Positions 11,274 to 23,739 of a DNA stretch of 64,000 nucleotides are shown piece by piece (the stretch's first letter is position 1; each line of letters begins with the position of its first letter). Location of the stretch: NCBI GenBank assembly GCA_002796755.1, contig PHFE01000028.1:511472-575471 (forward strand), written 5' to 3'. Under the pieces are notes generated by a model. That model saw only the letters and a list, made by a program, of their open reading frames with translations, was not told the DNA's origin and did not search any database. Both the position numbers and the translations under genes were made by a program. The DNA comes from Paracorniculantispora psalliotae (lineage: Eukaryota; Ascomycota; Sordariomycetes; Hypocreales; Cordycipitaceae).

Positions 11274-14005
11274 TTACGAACGTTTGCGCATCGGACGCGC
11301 ATTCTTCTCCTTGCGCTTCTGCTTCTCCTCGCGGGCTTTGCGGATATCGTGCACGCCCTTGATCTCCTTCTTGCTGCCGGCGCCGTCGCGGAAACGGCCC
11401 ACACGCTTCTCGCGCGCCTCGTCGACGCGCTTCTTGCGCACCTGGTAGTCGTCGCGGTACTTGTCGGCCTCCTTGGGCGCCTGCTCCTGCTTGTGCTTGT
11501 AGCGCGCGCCGCCCTGGGGCAGCATGCTCGCGGCGCTCGCCTTCTCGTCCTCGCCGACGCGCTGCATGCGGCCCATGCGGTGCGCCTTGCGCCACCTGTC
11601 GAAGCGGCCGCTCTGGAACGACGCCGCAATCTTGACGCCGCTCTCGCCCATGACCAGCTTCGTGCCCTTGGAGCCGTCCTCGTCGTTTTGGCGCGCCACG
11701 TACTTCTTGGACTTCTTGTCCCAGCGCAGGCGCTGCTTGTTGGCCTCGCCAAACGACTTGGCCGACTCGTCGTTGCCCAGGTCCATGGTCACGTCGCGCG
11801 CGGCCTCGACGAAGCTGGAGCCGGCACCGCCCGAGTGGACGCCGTAACCACGCTCCTCAGCAGCGTTGGTCGTGCGCGGCGTGTAGGACATGAAAACGTC
11901 CGAGTCACGCCAGTCATCGCGATCCTTCTTAGACTTGCCAGCATTGGACACGGTGACCTCCAAGCCGTCGTCCGAGTCCTCTTCCACGCCGTCAACACCT
12001 ATTTCGTCGTCCATCGCGTCGTCAGAATCATCCATAATCGGTCGACCCATTTCGTCGTCATCAACCTCTGCAGCTTCTGCTGCTTGTTGTCTGCGGGGTG
12101 TGATCTTCTTGCGTAATTGCTTCATCACGTCTGCAGCTTCGTTTGAAGCCTTGTCGTGACGGCCAATCTCGAAAATCGTCTCGTTTGGTCTAAAACCACT
12201 TATCTTTGCCATCATCTCGGCGCGCGCCTTCTCATCATGAGCAACGTCGTTGCCAAATAGAGGATGTAGCTGAACCCAAGGCCCAGAAGCTACGACTTCA
12301 CGAGCTCGCTTGGCACTTTGGCTCGAGGCAGAGTGTCTCGTCTTTAGATACAGCTTCTCTGCTTTGATGGAAACTTTTTGAAGACCGTTAATGTCGTCAT
12401 TGTCGTGTACTACTTTGTTGAACCATTCAACATGCTCTTCAAGGGCATTTCTCTCCAGAGATCCGACAACAACGTCATCAGCGTAAGAAGGCCTCTCCTT
12501 TTCTTGCCCAATGACAAGTTGCTTTCCAAGGAAAAGCTGTAAATCGAGAAGATATGGTGCATCTGTATCACGAACCAGACTGTAACTCCAGCCTCGTTGA
12601 CCAGCACGAGCTGTACGACCGACACGATGAACAAATACTTTGGGCTGAGGAGGGAAGTCGTAGTTGATGACGTTTGCCAGCACAGGAATATCGATACCTC
12701 TGGCGGCGACGTCAGTGACTACCAGAATATTGGTCTTGCCATGGCGGAAATCTTCGACCTGGATTCGACGTGCTGTTTGATCAAGCGAACCGTAGGCGTG
12801 CGACACGGCAAAGCCCGCCCACTGCAGCAGATTGGCGATATATTCGACGTGGTGCTTTGTGGCAGTGAAAACAATCGTAGAGTGTTCCGTAGGCTTTGCA
12901 GGACCGTCAGCGCCACGTTTGCGCTTCTTCGAGTCCTTCTCTGAGTCGGCGATGGGGCTGCCGACAGGGACCTTGATCACGTCGTGCAGAATGTGTAATA
13001 GCGAACCCTCCTTCTCGTCTCCCTTGATGCTAAAGTATGCGCTCTCCAAATCGGGCGAGATTTTGCTGTCGGCGTCGAGACGCACCAGGCTGGGGTCTTG
13101 GAGACCAGCTCGGGCAAACTCGACGAGGGAGGTGGGAAGCGTGGCGGAGAAAAGCAGGGTTTGTCTTGAGAGCGGAAGGGCGTGAAGAATCTCGGTAAGC
13201 TGCTCTGCGAAACCCATTTCGAACAGGCGATCTGCTTCGTCAAAGACGACGTACTTGATGGAAGACAGATCCAGATTCATCTCGACTTTCAAGTGCAGGA
13301 ATCGACCTGGTGTAGCAATGACAATATCGGGGTTAGCGGCCATGAAGCCGAATTGCTCCTCGAGACTGTCGCCACCAACGAGCAGGACAGCCTTCAAATC
13401 CGTGCCTTTGGAGAGCTCCTTGACAACTTTTAGCGTCTGGATGGCCAGTTCACGCGAAGGCGACATGATGAGGGCGCGCGAGCCAAACTTGGCACTGTGC
13501 ATGCGCAGGCGCTCAATCATGGGGATCACGAAGGCGGCCGTCTTTCCGGAACCGGTTCTGGCCATGCCAACAACATCTTTTCTGTCGAGTACCAGGGGGA
13601 TCGTCTTTCGCTGAATTGGTGTCGGGACCGAGAAACCCTTTCGTGTAATGGCTTTCAGAAGATTGGCGTTCAATCCTGCCAAGTCGGTCAGTATTAGATG
13701 TCCCATGGAAAAGAGCAGGGACAGATATTCTTACCCATTGCTTGGAAACCACCGCCCTTTTTGACGGTGCGACCCTTGAGATTTGAAGATTTTCTAAACG
13801 AAGCCGCCTGCTTTAGCGCAATAAATGCTTCGTCGTCGTCCTCGTCGCCTTGGTTCTGGCCATTCATCAGACCGTCAAAGTCGAAATCGGCGTCGGCGTC
13901 GGCAGCTCCATTCTGCTTGCCGTTGGGTTCGTCTCCTGGGTAAATGGAGCCGAAGATGTCCATCTCCGGCTCAGAGGCCGCTGGGGATACTGCGCGTCGA
14001 GACAT
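11274..14005 (-). CDS. dbp10: ATP-dependent RNA helicase Dbp10 (DDX54 family)
   Basis: Two exons on the minus strand, 14005-13735 and 13675-11274, with a 59-nt intron (GTAAGA..CAG) that falls inside the conserved FQAMGLNANLL block. Product 890 residues, usual for the family. The helicase core shows the Q motif (GFSVPTPIQ, about 104-112), Walker A ARTGSGKT (129-136), PSREL, TPGR, DEAD (236-239), SAT (267-269) and HRVGRTARAG. The C-terminal third has long acidic and basic stretches and a DBP10-type tail rich in Lys and Arg. Dbp10 is a nucleolar helicase needed for 60S ribosomal subunit assembly. An acidic run at about 545-600 and the basic end fit binding to pre-rRNA and partner proteins. Its start codon lies 289 bases from that of a divergent J-protein gene. 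Confidence 0.95.
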
Positions 14006-14294
14006 TGCGGCCGTTCTTTTGCGAATATGCCGTATGTCGCAAGAGAGTCGTCGCTGCTGGACCGGACTTTTTTTTTCTTCGACCAGCAGAGTAGCGCTGC
14101 CAATTTTTTTCTGGGGCCTTATCTTATCGTGGCGGGGTGGCGGTTGAGCAACGCGCAGCGCAGTTCCAGGCTGCTAACCCGCCTAAAACCTTCAACGCTA
14201 CTGCCGGTCTCGTGGGTGTTTGCCCAGTTCAATAGCCTTCCAAAAATTCGGCTGGTTCGTGCCATCGATAATCCGTCGCGTAGAAGAAGCGACA
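14006..14294. promoter_or_regulatory. Bidirectional promoter, dbp10 / spf31-like
   Basis: Only 289 bases separate the two start codons, so both genes must be driven from this segment. It contains a T-run on the plus strand near 14069-14078 and another at 14104-14110, the kind of poly(dA:dT) tract that excludes nucleosomes. No clear TATA box is seen. Confidence 0.6.
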
Positions 14295-15058
14295 ATGGCG
14301 ACCGAGCAAGATAAAGAAGACAAGGCGGCGCTCGACGCGCTTGAGACAGAAGCCAAGGAGTGGGAAAAGGTACGTGCTGGCTGTCAATGGTGTCGCGCGA
14401 CCGCAGGCGAATCTAACTGGTACCCTCTAGGATGCAGAAATCGACAGAATATTAAAGGCATTTCGACTCGATGCGTATGTATACCATAACCCCCCTCTTT
14501 CTCTGACAACTCTAACCAAGCTACAACAGATACGCCGTCCTCGATCTTCTGCCCGGTGTCCCCGATTCCGACATCAAAGTCACCTACCGCAAAAAGTCCC
14601 TCCTCATCCATCCCGATAAATGCAAGAACCCACTGGCGCCCGACGCCTTTGACCGGCTCAAGAAGGCGCAGACGGAGCTCATGGACGAGAAGCACCGGGA
14701 GCGCCTCGACGAGGCCATTGCCGACGCGCGCATGCTGCTGATCCGCGAGCGCAAGCTGACGGTCGACAGCGAGGAGCTCAAGGAGGACGACTTTGCCAAG
14801 GCGTGGCGCGAAAAGACGAAGGAGGTGCTCATCGACAACGAGCACCGGCGGCGGCGGCAGATGAAGGCGCAGATGCAGGAGGAGGGCCGCGAGCAGCGCA
14901 AGCAGGACGCCGAGATGGAGGAGCGCAAGCGCAAGCGCCAGCACAACGAGGACTGGGAGGCGACGCGCGACGACCGCATCAGCAGCTGGCGCAAGTTTCA
15001 CAAGGGCGGCAAGGAGCCGGACAAGAAGAAGAAGAAGAAGCTGAAGCCCATTGGCTAG
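14295..15058 (+). CDS. spf31: J-domain protein of the DNAJC8 / Spf31 type
   Basis: Three exons: 14295-14369, 14431-14474 and 14530-15058, giving 215 residues. The first 25 residues are acidic; the J domain follows, with the diagnostic HPD at residues 67-69 (context SLLIHPDKC) and a helix rich in basic residues. The rest is a long charged helix (many Glu, Arg and Lys) ending in a Lys-rich tail. This layout matches DNAJC8 and fission yeast Spf31, which are associated with the spliceosome and would recruit Hsp70 there. It could be another class III J protein, but length, early J domain and charged coil favour this family. It is divergent from dbp10 and faces mdj1, so two unrelated J-protein genes are neighbours. 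Confidence 0.85.
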
Positions 15059-15640
15059 TGTGCGTGGTGTACGATGGATGCGCATTCGCAACGGCGCGCC
15101 AGCGCTAGGCCCAACGGTGTGCCGTCTGGTGAAGAGGCAGCAATCTTTTTTTTATTACAGCTGGAGTTACGACGTTAGATACCCAATGAACGAGCCGGAT
15201 GCTCATGACAGCATTGCTACGCTGGCAGCGGATGAATCACGAATCGCTCGAGGCAAGGAAGGTGAAATACCAGAGGACTATATTTAAAGAAGGGGGGGAT
15301 TGTCTCCGACTAGATAGAATGGTCTCTCCATATGCAATTGAAAATTTGCTCTATTAGCATACACAGCGCAGCTCCTCGCGCTTCTTCCTCACCACTTGAC
15401 CCATGGCTGTTCGTTGCAGGGCAAGGCATATTCTATGCCTGCCAGTGAAAACAAACGTATGATCGCCTTTTCCAGGTCTTTTCTATTCGTCTCCTTTAAA
15501 TATAAATAAATACCGTTTTTTAAAACACCTTTGTGAATGCAAGAAAGATTGCAGGTCTCGGACAAGACCCACGCGGCGCCTCTTGATGAAGCGCCGCTCA
15601 ACTATGGTACAGCTTTTTTTTGTCGATAGCATCGTGTTGT
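15059..15640. other. Convergent 3' flanks (spf31-like / mdj1)
   Basis: About 580 bases between facing stop codons, AT-rich in the middle (15300-15540), with T-runs and aaataaa-like strings fitting 3' processing. No gene seen. Confidence 0.6.
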
Positions 15641-17372
15641 TTAGGCAGAGTCTGACTTTTTCTTTTCGGCATCTTCGTCGTTCTTCTTCTTTGTCGAGGT
15701 CTCGTCAGTGGAAGAGCTCGTTTCACCGTCGGGCTTCTTTTGGTGAGCAGGGTGGTGCGTCATCTTGTGCCATACCGATTTCAGAAAGCCCTCGTTTTCG
15801 TGCGAGGCCGCATCATCACTAGCAGGCGCATTTCTGTTTCAATTAGCAAGAGGCATATCACGGGACAGTGGCAGGCCAGCTCACCTAGAGGGCGAGACGT
15901 TCATGACCCGTCGCGCAGTCTTGTCGTCCATCTCGTCGGCGAGCATCTCGACAATGGTGCGCTGGTTGGCGCTCAGGTACTTGGGCATGTTGACGCGGAA
16001 CTCGACGCGCAGGTCGCCTGAGCCGCCGCGTCGCGAGCCGAGGCGCTTCATGCCCATGCCTGAGAGCGTAATCTTGTCGCCTGTGTTGGTGCCTGTGGCG
16101 ACCTTGACGTTGACGTTGCCGTCGAGCGTAGGGATGGACACCTGGCCGCCGAGGAGCGCCGTCGTCAAGGGGATACTGGCCGTGTGTAGAATGTTGGAGC
16201 CTTCTCTCGTGAACTTGGGGTCCTTGGCGACGCGGACAAAGACGTAAAGGTCACCACGCTGGCTGCGGGCGTTGGGGTCGGCGGATCGGCCGGTCGCGGG
16301 GGCATCGCCTGCACCGTCCACTCGAAGTCGCATTCCGTCCTCAATGCCGGCCGGGATGTCTACGGTGATAGACTTGCGTTCGCGGACGACACCGTTACCG
16401 GAGCAGGTCTTGCACTCGGAGCCTTTCGGGATTGTCGATCCAGATCCCTCGCAAGTACCGCAAGTAGAAGCCATCTGGAAACCACCCTGCATAAAATGGA
16501 GACGGGTTCCTGTGCCGTTACAAGCCTTGCAAGGCGCGCGCTGCGAGCCCGTCTTCAGACCGCTTCCCGTGCAGGTGCCGCATTCGACGGTTGGCGTAAT
16601 GGAGATGGTCTTGCTTGTGCCCTTGGCAGCTTCCATGAATGTGATGCTAGCTTGTACTTCAATGTTTTCGCCGACGAGGATTTCTTGTTGGAAAGGGTTC
16701 GAGCGTCCGCCCCGACGTCCGCCGCCAAAGGGGCCGCCTTGGCCGCCGGTAAAGGCCGAGAATATATCATCAAAGTTGAAGCCTCCACCGAAGCCGCCCT
16801 GGCCACCACCGCCGAATCCATGGAACGGGTTGCCTCCTCCGCCGAAAGGATCACCACCAGCCGGGTTGCCGTTGGGATCAAAGCCGGCGGCTCCAAACTG
16901 ATCGAATTGCTCCTTCTTCTTCGGGTCGGATAGGATTTCGTAGGCGGATTGAATGTCGGCAAACCGGTCCTTGGCGGAAGCATCTTTGTTGGTATCGGGG
17001 TGGAACTTCTTTGCAAGACCATAGTACGCTTTTTTAATCTCAGAGGAAGATGCGCTCTTGTCGACGCCGAGAGCCTTGTACGGATCTTTGGAAGAGAGTT
17101 TGTTCGTCGTGTGGAAGGTCTAGAGGCACAGGTTAGCATCCACCCGCAATAAGTCGAAATTTATCCTGGAAATTACGCACTCGTAACGACGAGGGTATCT
17201 TGTTATTTTTAACGCTGGAACGTTTCGCAGATGGCGAGGTCGCGCGAGGCGGCGCCGTGTGTAGTTTGGCGCATTTCGTCAAGGGGCGGGCGAGCTTTCG
17301 AGCGGATGAGGCATGGCTGTGCGCCAGGGCGCGCGCGGGCGCCGTCGACTTTAGCAAAATGCTTGAATTCAT
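15641..17372 (-). CDS. mdj1: Mitochondrial DnaJ (Hsp40) co-chaperone Mdj1
   Basis: Three minus-strand exons, 17372-17181, 17119-15885 and 15833-15641, join into 539 residues. The first 60 residues are rich in Arg, Ser and Ala with almost no acids, a typical mitochondrial targeting sequence. The J domain follows, with HPD at 104-106, then a Gly/Phe-rich linker, and four zinc-binding repeats CGTCTGSG, CKACNGTG, CGTCEGSG and CKTCSGNG. The C-terminal substrate-binding domains (GDLYVFVRV, LPTDL-type region) come next. The last exon adds a 64-residue charged, Lys/Glu/Ser-rich tail that is easily missed because the preceding frame ends right after the donor site. Mdj1 works with matrix Hsp70 (Ssc1) in folding imported proteins. 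Family identity is certain; the tail depends on the final intron. Confidence 0.93.
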
Positions 17373-17953
17373 ATTAAAAGGTAGCGATTCATTTGATTCA
17401 CCAACTACCCGGTCAACAGAATGAGATGAGAGAGTATTGGAGAGAGTATGGCGACGGCGCAGTGGTTCTAGGAGGTTCTCGCTGGTTGGAGGGCTTAACT
17501 TTTTTTAGCCGTTCTTAAACCGGGTCAAGCTGCCTCAGGCGCAAATGCCGTCATAAGCCGACCGATACCGCCCTGAATTGGCGAGCGTGCTATTGGTCGA
17601 AACAGTGACGACGAGCAAGATAGGTAAAAATGAGGGAGAGTAAAAGTGTATTGAAATGCAACAGAAGGCCATGTACGCCAGTTTCTATATCGTGGTGAAA
17701 TGTGCAGTGGTAAGCTCCAAGTGGTTGGCAGTCCCACGCTAAAATGCAATAAAAATGTCCAGCGGCCAAAATAAACAGTTGCGCAACAGAGACGCTGCTG
17801 CTGGCCAGGATGCGCTGAAAACAAGTATAAAATGTACTCCCTACTGCTATAACTTTGAGCAGAGTTGTCGCATATCCCAATGCCAGGTATCAAAAATCAT
17901 CGTAAACGCCGTCGTCATGAAATCGTTCCGTCGCCGAGCTGCGCCCGACGAGC
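17373..17953. other. Intergenic region between mdj1 and the SAP30-like gene
   Basis: About 580 bases, containing the mdj1 promoter next to 17373 and the 3' flank of the SAP30-like gene. The open frames at 17525-17893 overlap each other and match nothing I know. Confidence 0.5.
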
Positions 17954-18599
17954 CTAGTCGGCAAACAGAGCTTCGTTCTTACTCGGCCCTATTAACTTGA
18001 TAGACTTGCCGTGGCGGATTTTGCATATAAAGTCGACAATGACATCATTTTCCTGGATGCCAACGCCATTGAAGTGCTTGCGCACGGCGAGAGCCAGGTG
18101 GTCCTTGCTCTGGCGACGGTTCTGCCTCTTGCGCACCATCGTGGGCGAGTACAGACCGATACCGGACTTTTCCGAGAGAATGTATTGATGGTATGTGCTC
18201 GTAAAGGATGTCGACGAAGGAAGAGCGTGTTCGCGTCGGTAGGCGTGCAGGGCGTCTCGGCCGAACGAGGCCCAAGGAATCTGGCGGGCGCGGGGGAGGC
18301 AATGGTCAGCGTCGGCGGTCGCGAAGCGGGTGAAAGGGACGGTAGCTGGTCACAGCTGCCAATGCAGAGTACGAGATGCGCAAGAATCAATCGAGGAAGC
18401 TTACTGTAGGGGGTGCTGGCTCGGCGAGGCCTGGTGCAGGAGCTGACGTCGGCGCGCTGGTCGGCGCTTCGCGAGCTTGGTTGTTGCTGGTCTGGCTGGC
18501 GTTGCGGCGCATCTTGGTGGAAGACGCTGACGGACGTTCTTTTGTGGCAGGCCCGTCTGGCTTGTCATCCTGCCCTCGGGCGGAAGCTTTAGAAGGCAT
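17954..18599 (-). CDS. SAP30-like subunit of the Sin3/Rpd3 histone deacetylase complex
   Basis: Two minus-strand exons, 18599-18405 and 18280-17954, with a 124-nt intron, give 173 residues. The first 65 residues are low-complexity (Ser, Ala, Pro, Thr). The rest resembles the Sin3-binding region of SAP30: PWASFGRDALHAYRRE, then a segment with ILSEKSGIGLYSPTM, the basic stretch VRKRQNRRQSKDHLALAVRK, and ENDVIVDFICKIR. SAP30 is a small bridging subunit that helps the Sin3 histone deacetylase complex repress transcription. The protein is basic in the middle, fitting contact with nucleic acid. The start is the only ATG that gives this frame a complete first exon. Identity rests on pattern recognition of the fungal SAP30 block. 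Confidence 0.8.
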
Positions 18600-20927
18600 T
18601 GTTTGTGGTGTTGTGTGGTGCTGGCGTGGTGGTGCTGAGGAGGAGGAGGAGGAGGAGGATGAGGAGGAAGACGACTGCGGGAGGGACACACTTTTGGCGC
18701 GGGCGCAGGGTGCAGCATTGGTAGCGCAGTTTCGCGCAGCAGCCAAAATTGCAGGGCTGGACGCTAGCCAAACCGTATTGGGGGGCAGCTTTTTTGGGCG
18801 TGTGACTCGCGCAGCGAATCGCGGTGGGGGCACCACTTGCACATCTTAGTACAGTACGGTTGTGCGGCCGATTTGAGTCTCCGAATCTCTGAAGAGGACG
18901 AAAAAGAGAATACTATGTAAGGACAAGCTGTCTCTCAGAAGGTCTTTGCAGTAGACTTGTGTGTCCCTCCTGTCAGACCGTTGCGGCGATTTCAAGACAT
19001 GTATTGCCGCTGTGGTGCGCGGTGGCCCGGCGTGACGATACTGGCCCCGCAGCAAAGATGTCACTGTGAGCGGTGGCACGGTAAATGTTGACGGCTACGA
19101 ACTCCTACATTGGTTATCATTCGGGCAAAGGAGATAGAGGAGAAGATAAAACCTGCCAATTTTAAAGAAATTAAAGGTAATTGGTTCCCTATATGAAGAT
19201 TTCGGAATTTCAAGAAACGCTTGCACTGCGTATGTCATACCATGGTAAGCAAGAACGTACGCATGACTCAACTATCACACCAATGTTGCGATAAAGAAAA
19301 GAAAAGAAAAGATATAAAGAAAAACCAAATCAGTTAAACAACAGCTACAACTCAGAAAATTTCAGAGACAGAGCAATTGAAAATTACTACGCCGAGTTAT
19401 TACCCAGATCGCTGCTCGTCAACCCATCCCTGCCAATACCCTACATGAACCAGCTCAGTCCATCGCCTCGGCAAGTGGCGCACGTAGATTTATTGAAAAT
19501 AAAAATCAAGACTTCGCTGACTAGATAGACTGTTGTTTAAAGCCTTTTCTGTATCTTCTATAGTTGACCGGCAAGGTTGTTAGGATTACAGGAGAGAGTC
19601 CCCTTAGGTTAACACTAGCAGCCGTACTCACGATTAAACGACAACGTTTATCGCCACGCATGTAGAAGATCCAAGGTAATTAGGCAAGGCTTGACGGTTC
19701 AAGGCACATGAAAGCATCTCCCATTTACCATTCTCAAGGGCCGGCGCCTCCAACGCCATAGCATCGCCATCACATCTCCAGTGGGGCGTGCGGTTGTGCC
19801 GAAACTCTGTTCTAGGTAGGTTCGCTGAAAGTGATTTCTCATCCACGGCCAAGGACTCGGACTGTCCGTCCAGACTTGACAGTGTAGAGCGCGCAACCCG
19901 CAACTCATCCCTGATGCGACCGTAGAATGGGTCAGAAGAGACCCCCCAGGACCACCGACGACTATGGGAGGGGCCGAGTTTATGTGCACCGTCTCACATC
20001 CAAAGTTCTAAGAGGGGCGATGTTTCTTGCTTTTTCTTCCCTTCTTGTAAGGCGATACAACAATCAGTGTCATGTAGATAGGCCAGAACAATGAACGAGA
20101 GTCGGCATCTGCCTAGAAGCTGCGCCAACAATCCGCAGCCTTGAGCGATTCGGAAGACAACTCCGCTCATGGCGTTAATGCGATGTGCGGCGACGACAGG
20201 CATTTTTCTTCCTTTGCGGCAACACGGGCCTGCGGGGGTTCACTACGGAGACTCTATGATTTCTTGGCAACAACCCAACAGCGTTTCCATCAATTCTGGT
20301 TCCGCTTACATAGTAACTTCTTTTCTTTACTACCAGGTAATATGTATCATGGGGGCGGCACAGCCAAGCCACCCACAGTGGCAATCCACGGTCTCCACAC
20401 TCGTTAGCGGCCTGCGTTCGAACGTCTTTTCGAGCCACGGACGCAACCTCAGCCTTCTCTCCATTCGTGACATTATTATCTGAAATCAGCCTGGCGACGC
20501 GGAAACACGCAATTTTGCTGTCCAATTTGTAAATCAATATATCCGCCCGTCCGCGCGCGCGCACCCCAACCAATCGTTGAGGCTGCACCTGTCATCTCTC
20601 CTTGATCAGCCCCAAGCCAGCGTCAACAAAGCTGTCCTTGCCATCTCATACGACCTCCTTCAAAGCTGCTGTTCCGACGCTTGCAACGGTTCAAACCATC
20701 TCAGACATTTCAAATAAATCATACAATACCGAATTACACAGCAAAATCCGTCCACACTCGGCGCATTGGTTCGACGCTCTCTGCGCCCGTCGTCAAGCTG
20801 GCGCGTCTGGTCAAGCCCCCACGCAGCCGACCAGCCGCCAATTGGGCCGAGACAGCTTGATATCTGTCATTGCCGCTCACACGCAATGAGATAACACCGA
20901 AACGCTCCAGCTGAAGTATTGCTGAAG
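18600..20927. other. Divergent intergenic region (SAP30-like / C2H2 factor)
   Basis: About 2.3 kb with both promoters. A purine GAG/GGA triplet repeat lies next to the SAP30-like start. 19080-19620 is AT-rich, with an aaaag pentamer run near 19296-19312. Open frames at 19634-20590 lie in several frames and look random in composition. No gene or mobile element is recognised. Confidence 0.5.
18637..18669 (+). repeat. GAG/GGA trinucleotide repeat
   Basis: About ten near-perfect gag/gga triplets, interrupted once by gat, lying 38-70 bases upstream of the SAP30-like start codon, probably within its promoter or leader. Read on the transcribed strand it is a CTC/TCC pyrimidine tract, a common feature at fungal transcription starts. 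Confidence 0.75.
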
Positions 20928-23739
20928 ATGAGTGAAGCCGGTGGTTCCTCCAGTCCTCAGAATGGGTTGAGCAGTCCAGGCCCGGCAAAGAAACGCAAAA
21001 GAAAGAGCCGTAAAGGTCTTGAAAAAAAGTTCACCTGTACCATAGACTCTTGTGGAAAAGTATACTCCCGGGCCGAACATCTGTAAGTTTCTTCTCTTTG
21101 GAGTTCTCAGCACGCGTTAACACGAGCCTCACAGTCAACGACATCAGCTCAACCACAACTCGCCCCAGACATTCCGCTGCGAGTATCCAGGCTGCAGTCG
21201 CACTTTTGTCCGCCCGGATCTGCTCAAGCGCCATCTGGACAGACATGTCGCAAAGGGGCCTCAGCTTTCTGAGAGGAATGACACTGCGGTCCGCTCACTT
21301 TCTCCACATACAGCCGCCTACGCAGGCGCTTCCGTCAGCTCACCCGAAGCTGCCGTGTACCACCAAGTTTACACTCACCAACCTCATGCTATTCCCACCA
21401 ACGATCTTTACGGAGGCAGCCCTGTAACCCCTAGAGGCTTTGGCAGCATTGCGACCGACTCGCATATGCCCCCGAGCAGCACGGCTTCCCGAGGAGAGAG
21501 ACAAGTTCCACTCCAAAGTCTCCCCCATCACAGCCCTCACCACGTTGATATGGGCTATGGCTTGGCGACCGCGAAGTATACGCCGGCACCTGGTTTGCAA
21601 AGCATAGCCCACGAAACATCGCCACCTGAAACGCAGCCAATCATCGCTGATCACATGTCCATGGGCGACGCTGGACCTGTGTTTGGTGCCGATGCCGGGC
21701 TTCACAAATCACCCACCGGTGGAATGCCGGAGGATTTCATGGTCTATTTGTTCAATCCTGCATCAGACGCCCCCGGTGTTGGAAATGGCATGCTGCCACC
21801 GGCATCGATGAAGTAAGGACATGTTCAACTGAAGCGTAATGAGTCAAGCTAACCAGGCTGTAGCTACGGAGATCTCAACCATACTCAATATCCTAGCATC
21901 AATTCCTACCTTGCAAACCCACAGGGTCCACTTCAACAAATAGGACCACAGCAAATCATGTCGGTATACAACTTATTAGAACCTAATATGCCGGAAGCCA
22001 GCATGTCGGACGACAAGAGCCAAGAACTGTTTGATTACATCAAAGATCGGTTCCACGGCAATGAAAGCGATGATCTGCGAAATACAAGAAGCTCGATTCT
22101 TTCAGGCGACAGAAATCGAAACGACCACATGCTGAGCAAGAGAATGATGCAAGCATACATAGGATCTTTTTGGACACACTTTAGCGCCCAGATGCCAATA
22201 CTCCACAAGCCGACATTTGCTGCCGACAAGACGCCAACCATTCTTTTGCTAGCAATCATGGCTACTGGAGCTGCATGCTTGGATAAGAAACGTGGAACAG
22301 AAGTGACCATGGCAGGTGTGCGTCTTTCCAACTTTCTCGTCACATATTTGCGGTGGGAGGTCTTTATGGATGCAGGCTTCCGCCCGCCGGCGAAGCTGTG
22401 GGTGTTTCAAACTCTCATCTTTCTGGAGCTCTACGAGAAAATGTGCTCGACGAGAGAACTGCACGAGAGGGCCCATATTCACCACGCGACGACCATCACC
22501 CTAATGCGACGTGGTCGCAGCTTGATAGGAAAATCCCCCTCCGACTCCCCGACTTATGCAAGCGGTTCGGCACTGGCCAAGACAGCCGACGAACAATGGG
22601 AACAATGGATCGTCAACGAATCTACGAGGCGGGCAGCCTGCGCGGCCTTTATGATCGATTCCGTTCATGCGACAATGTTTGGCCACTCCGTAGTTATGGC
22701 GGCTCACGAGATGCGCCTGCCGCTACCGTCCGACGACTCACTGTGGACGGCGGCGACCAGTGCCGAGCTCAGCAGAGCAGAAAGCAAGCTCATGGCGCAG
22801 GGTGTTGCACCAATTTCATTTTTGGAGGGGCTCAAAAAGACGCTCAACAAACAGCCAGTTCACACAACCTATTTTGGCAGAGCGGTGCTCATGGCCGGGC
22901 TGCTTAATGTCACCTATAACTTGAACCAGCGAGATCTGCAAGCAAATATGCTTGGTAGCGGCATGTCTAACACGCCTGGTGGTCGGGACAAATGGCGAAC
23001 CGCATTAACACGCGCTTACGACTTTTGGAAGACGGATTTCGACAATGACCTGCGTGGAAAATGGCCACGACGCGATCCATATAGCAACGACGAGATTGAT
23101 ACCGAGACCTGCACCATGTTTGAAAGCCGAACTGTGCTCCATCATCTTGCCCACATGGCTATGCACGCCGATATAGTCGACTGCCAAATATTTGCAGGGG
23201 CCAAGCGACTTTTGGGCCGACCGGTGGGCACGCACGAACTTGCTGCAGCACAGCGGCGCATCAAAGAGAGTTGGGCGCCTTCCGAAAAGGCCCGCGACGC
23301 CGCCTTTTACGCGCTCAAGCTCCTTCGCTTCGTACTCGCGCCGGACCAGATTGGGCGGCAGGAAGACGTGCCGGTGCGGTCGCAGGCGAACCAGCCATAC
23401 GAGGTCCGCAACGACATACTGCTAAACCGGCCTTGGGTGCTCTACTTTGCGGTGCTGGTCGTCTGGTGCTACGGATATGCCCTGGAGGGCCCGAATCTGC
23501 GCTACACGGAGCCGACGGTACACCAAGATCGGTGGGCGCAGATGCGAGGCTACCTGTCCGTGTATGCAGGGTCGAGCGAGCCCAGCGAGCTGCAGGACAT
23601 GCGCGGCTTCAACGGAAACATTGCGCTGCTGATGGTGCTACGAGATTCGCTGGGGCAGTCGCGGTGGGAGCTGCTGCACGAAGCGGGCAGCCTTTTGCAA
23701 AATTGCATCATGCTCAGCCAGGGTCGTGTGATGTCATGA
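20928..23739 (+). CDS. C2H2 zinc-finger transcription factor with fungal-specific regulatory domain
   Basis: Three exons: 20928-21082, 21135-21812 and 21864-23739, giving 902 residues. A basic stretch KKRKRKSRK (residues 21-29, likely nuclear localisation) precedes two tandem C2H2 fingers. Finger 1 uses C37, C42, H55 and H59 and is split by intron 1; finger 2 uses C67, C72, H85 and H89. A Ser/Pro/His-rich linker (about 95-280) leads to a long helical region (about 340-880) of the kind seen in fungal transcription factors with the Fungal_trans domain, e.g. FWTHFSAQMPILHKPTF and RRAACAAFMIDSVHATMF. The combination of two C2H2 fingers with this domain is common in filamentous ascomycetes (Klf1-type among others). 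Target genes cannot be told from sequence. Confidence 0.88.

Noticed and set aside
11349..12116. 255-codon plus-strand frame inside dbp10
   Set aside because: Antisense shadow of the charged C-terminal region of Dbp10; Leu/Ala/Val-rich nonsense.
20690..20710. GGTTCAAACC-like string resembling a tRNA T-loop
   Set aside because: The flanking bases do not form the T stem and no matching acceptor or anticodon arms are found nearby; a similar string at 40275 fails for the same reason.
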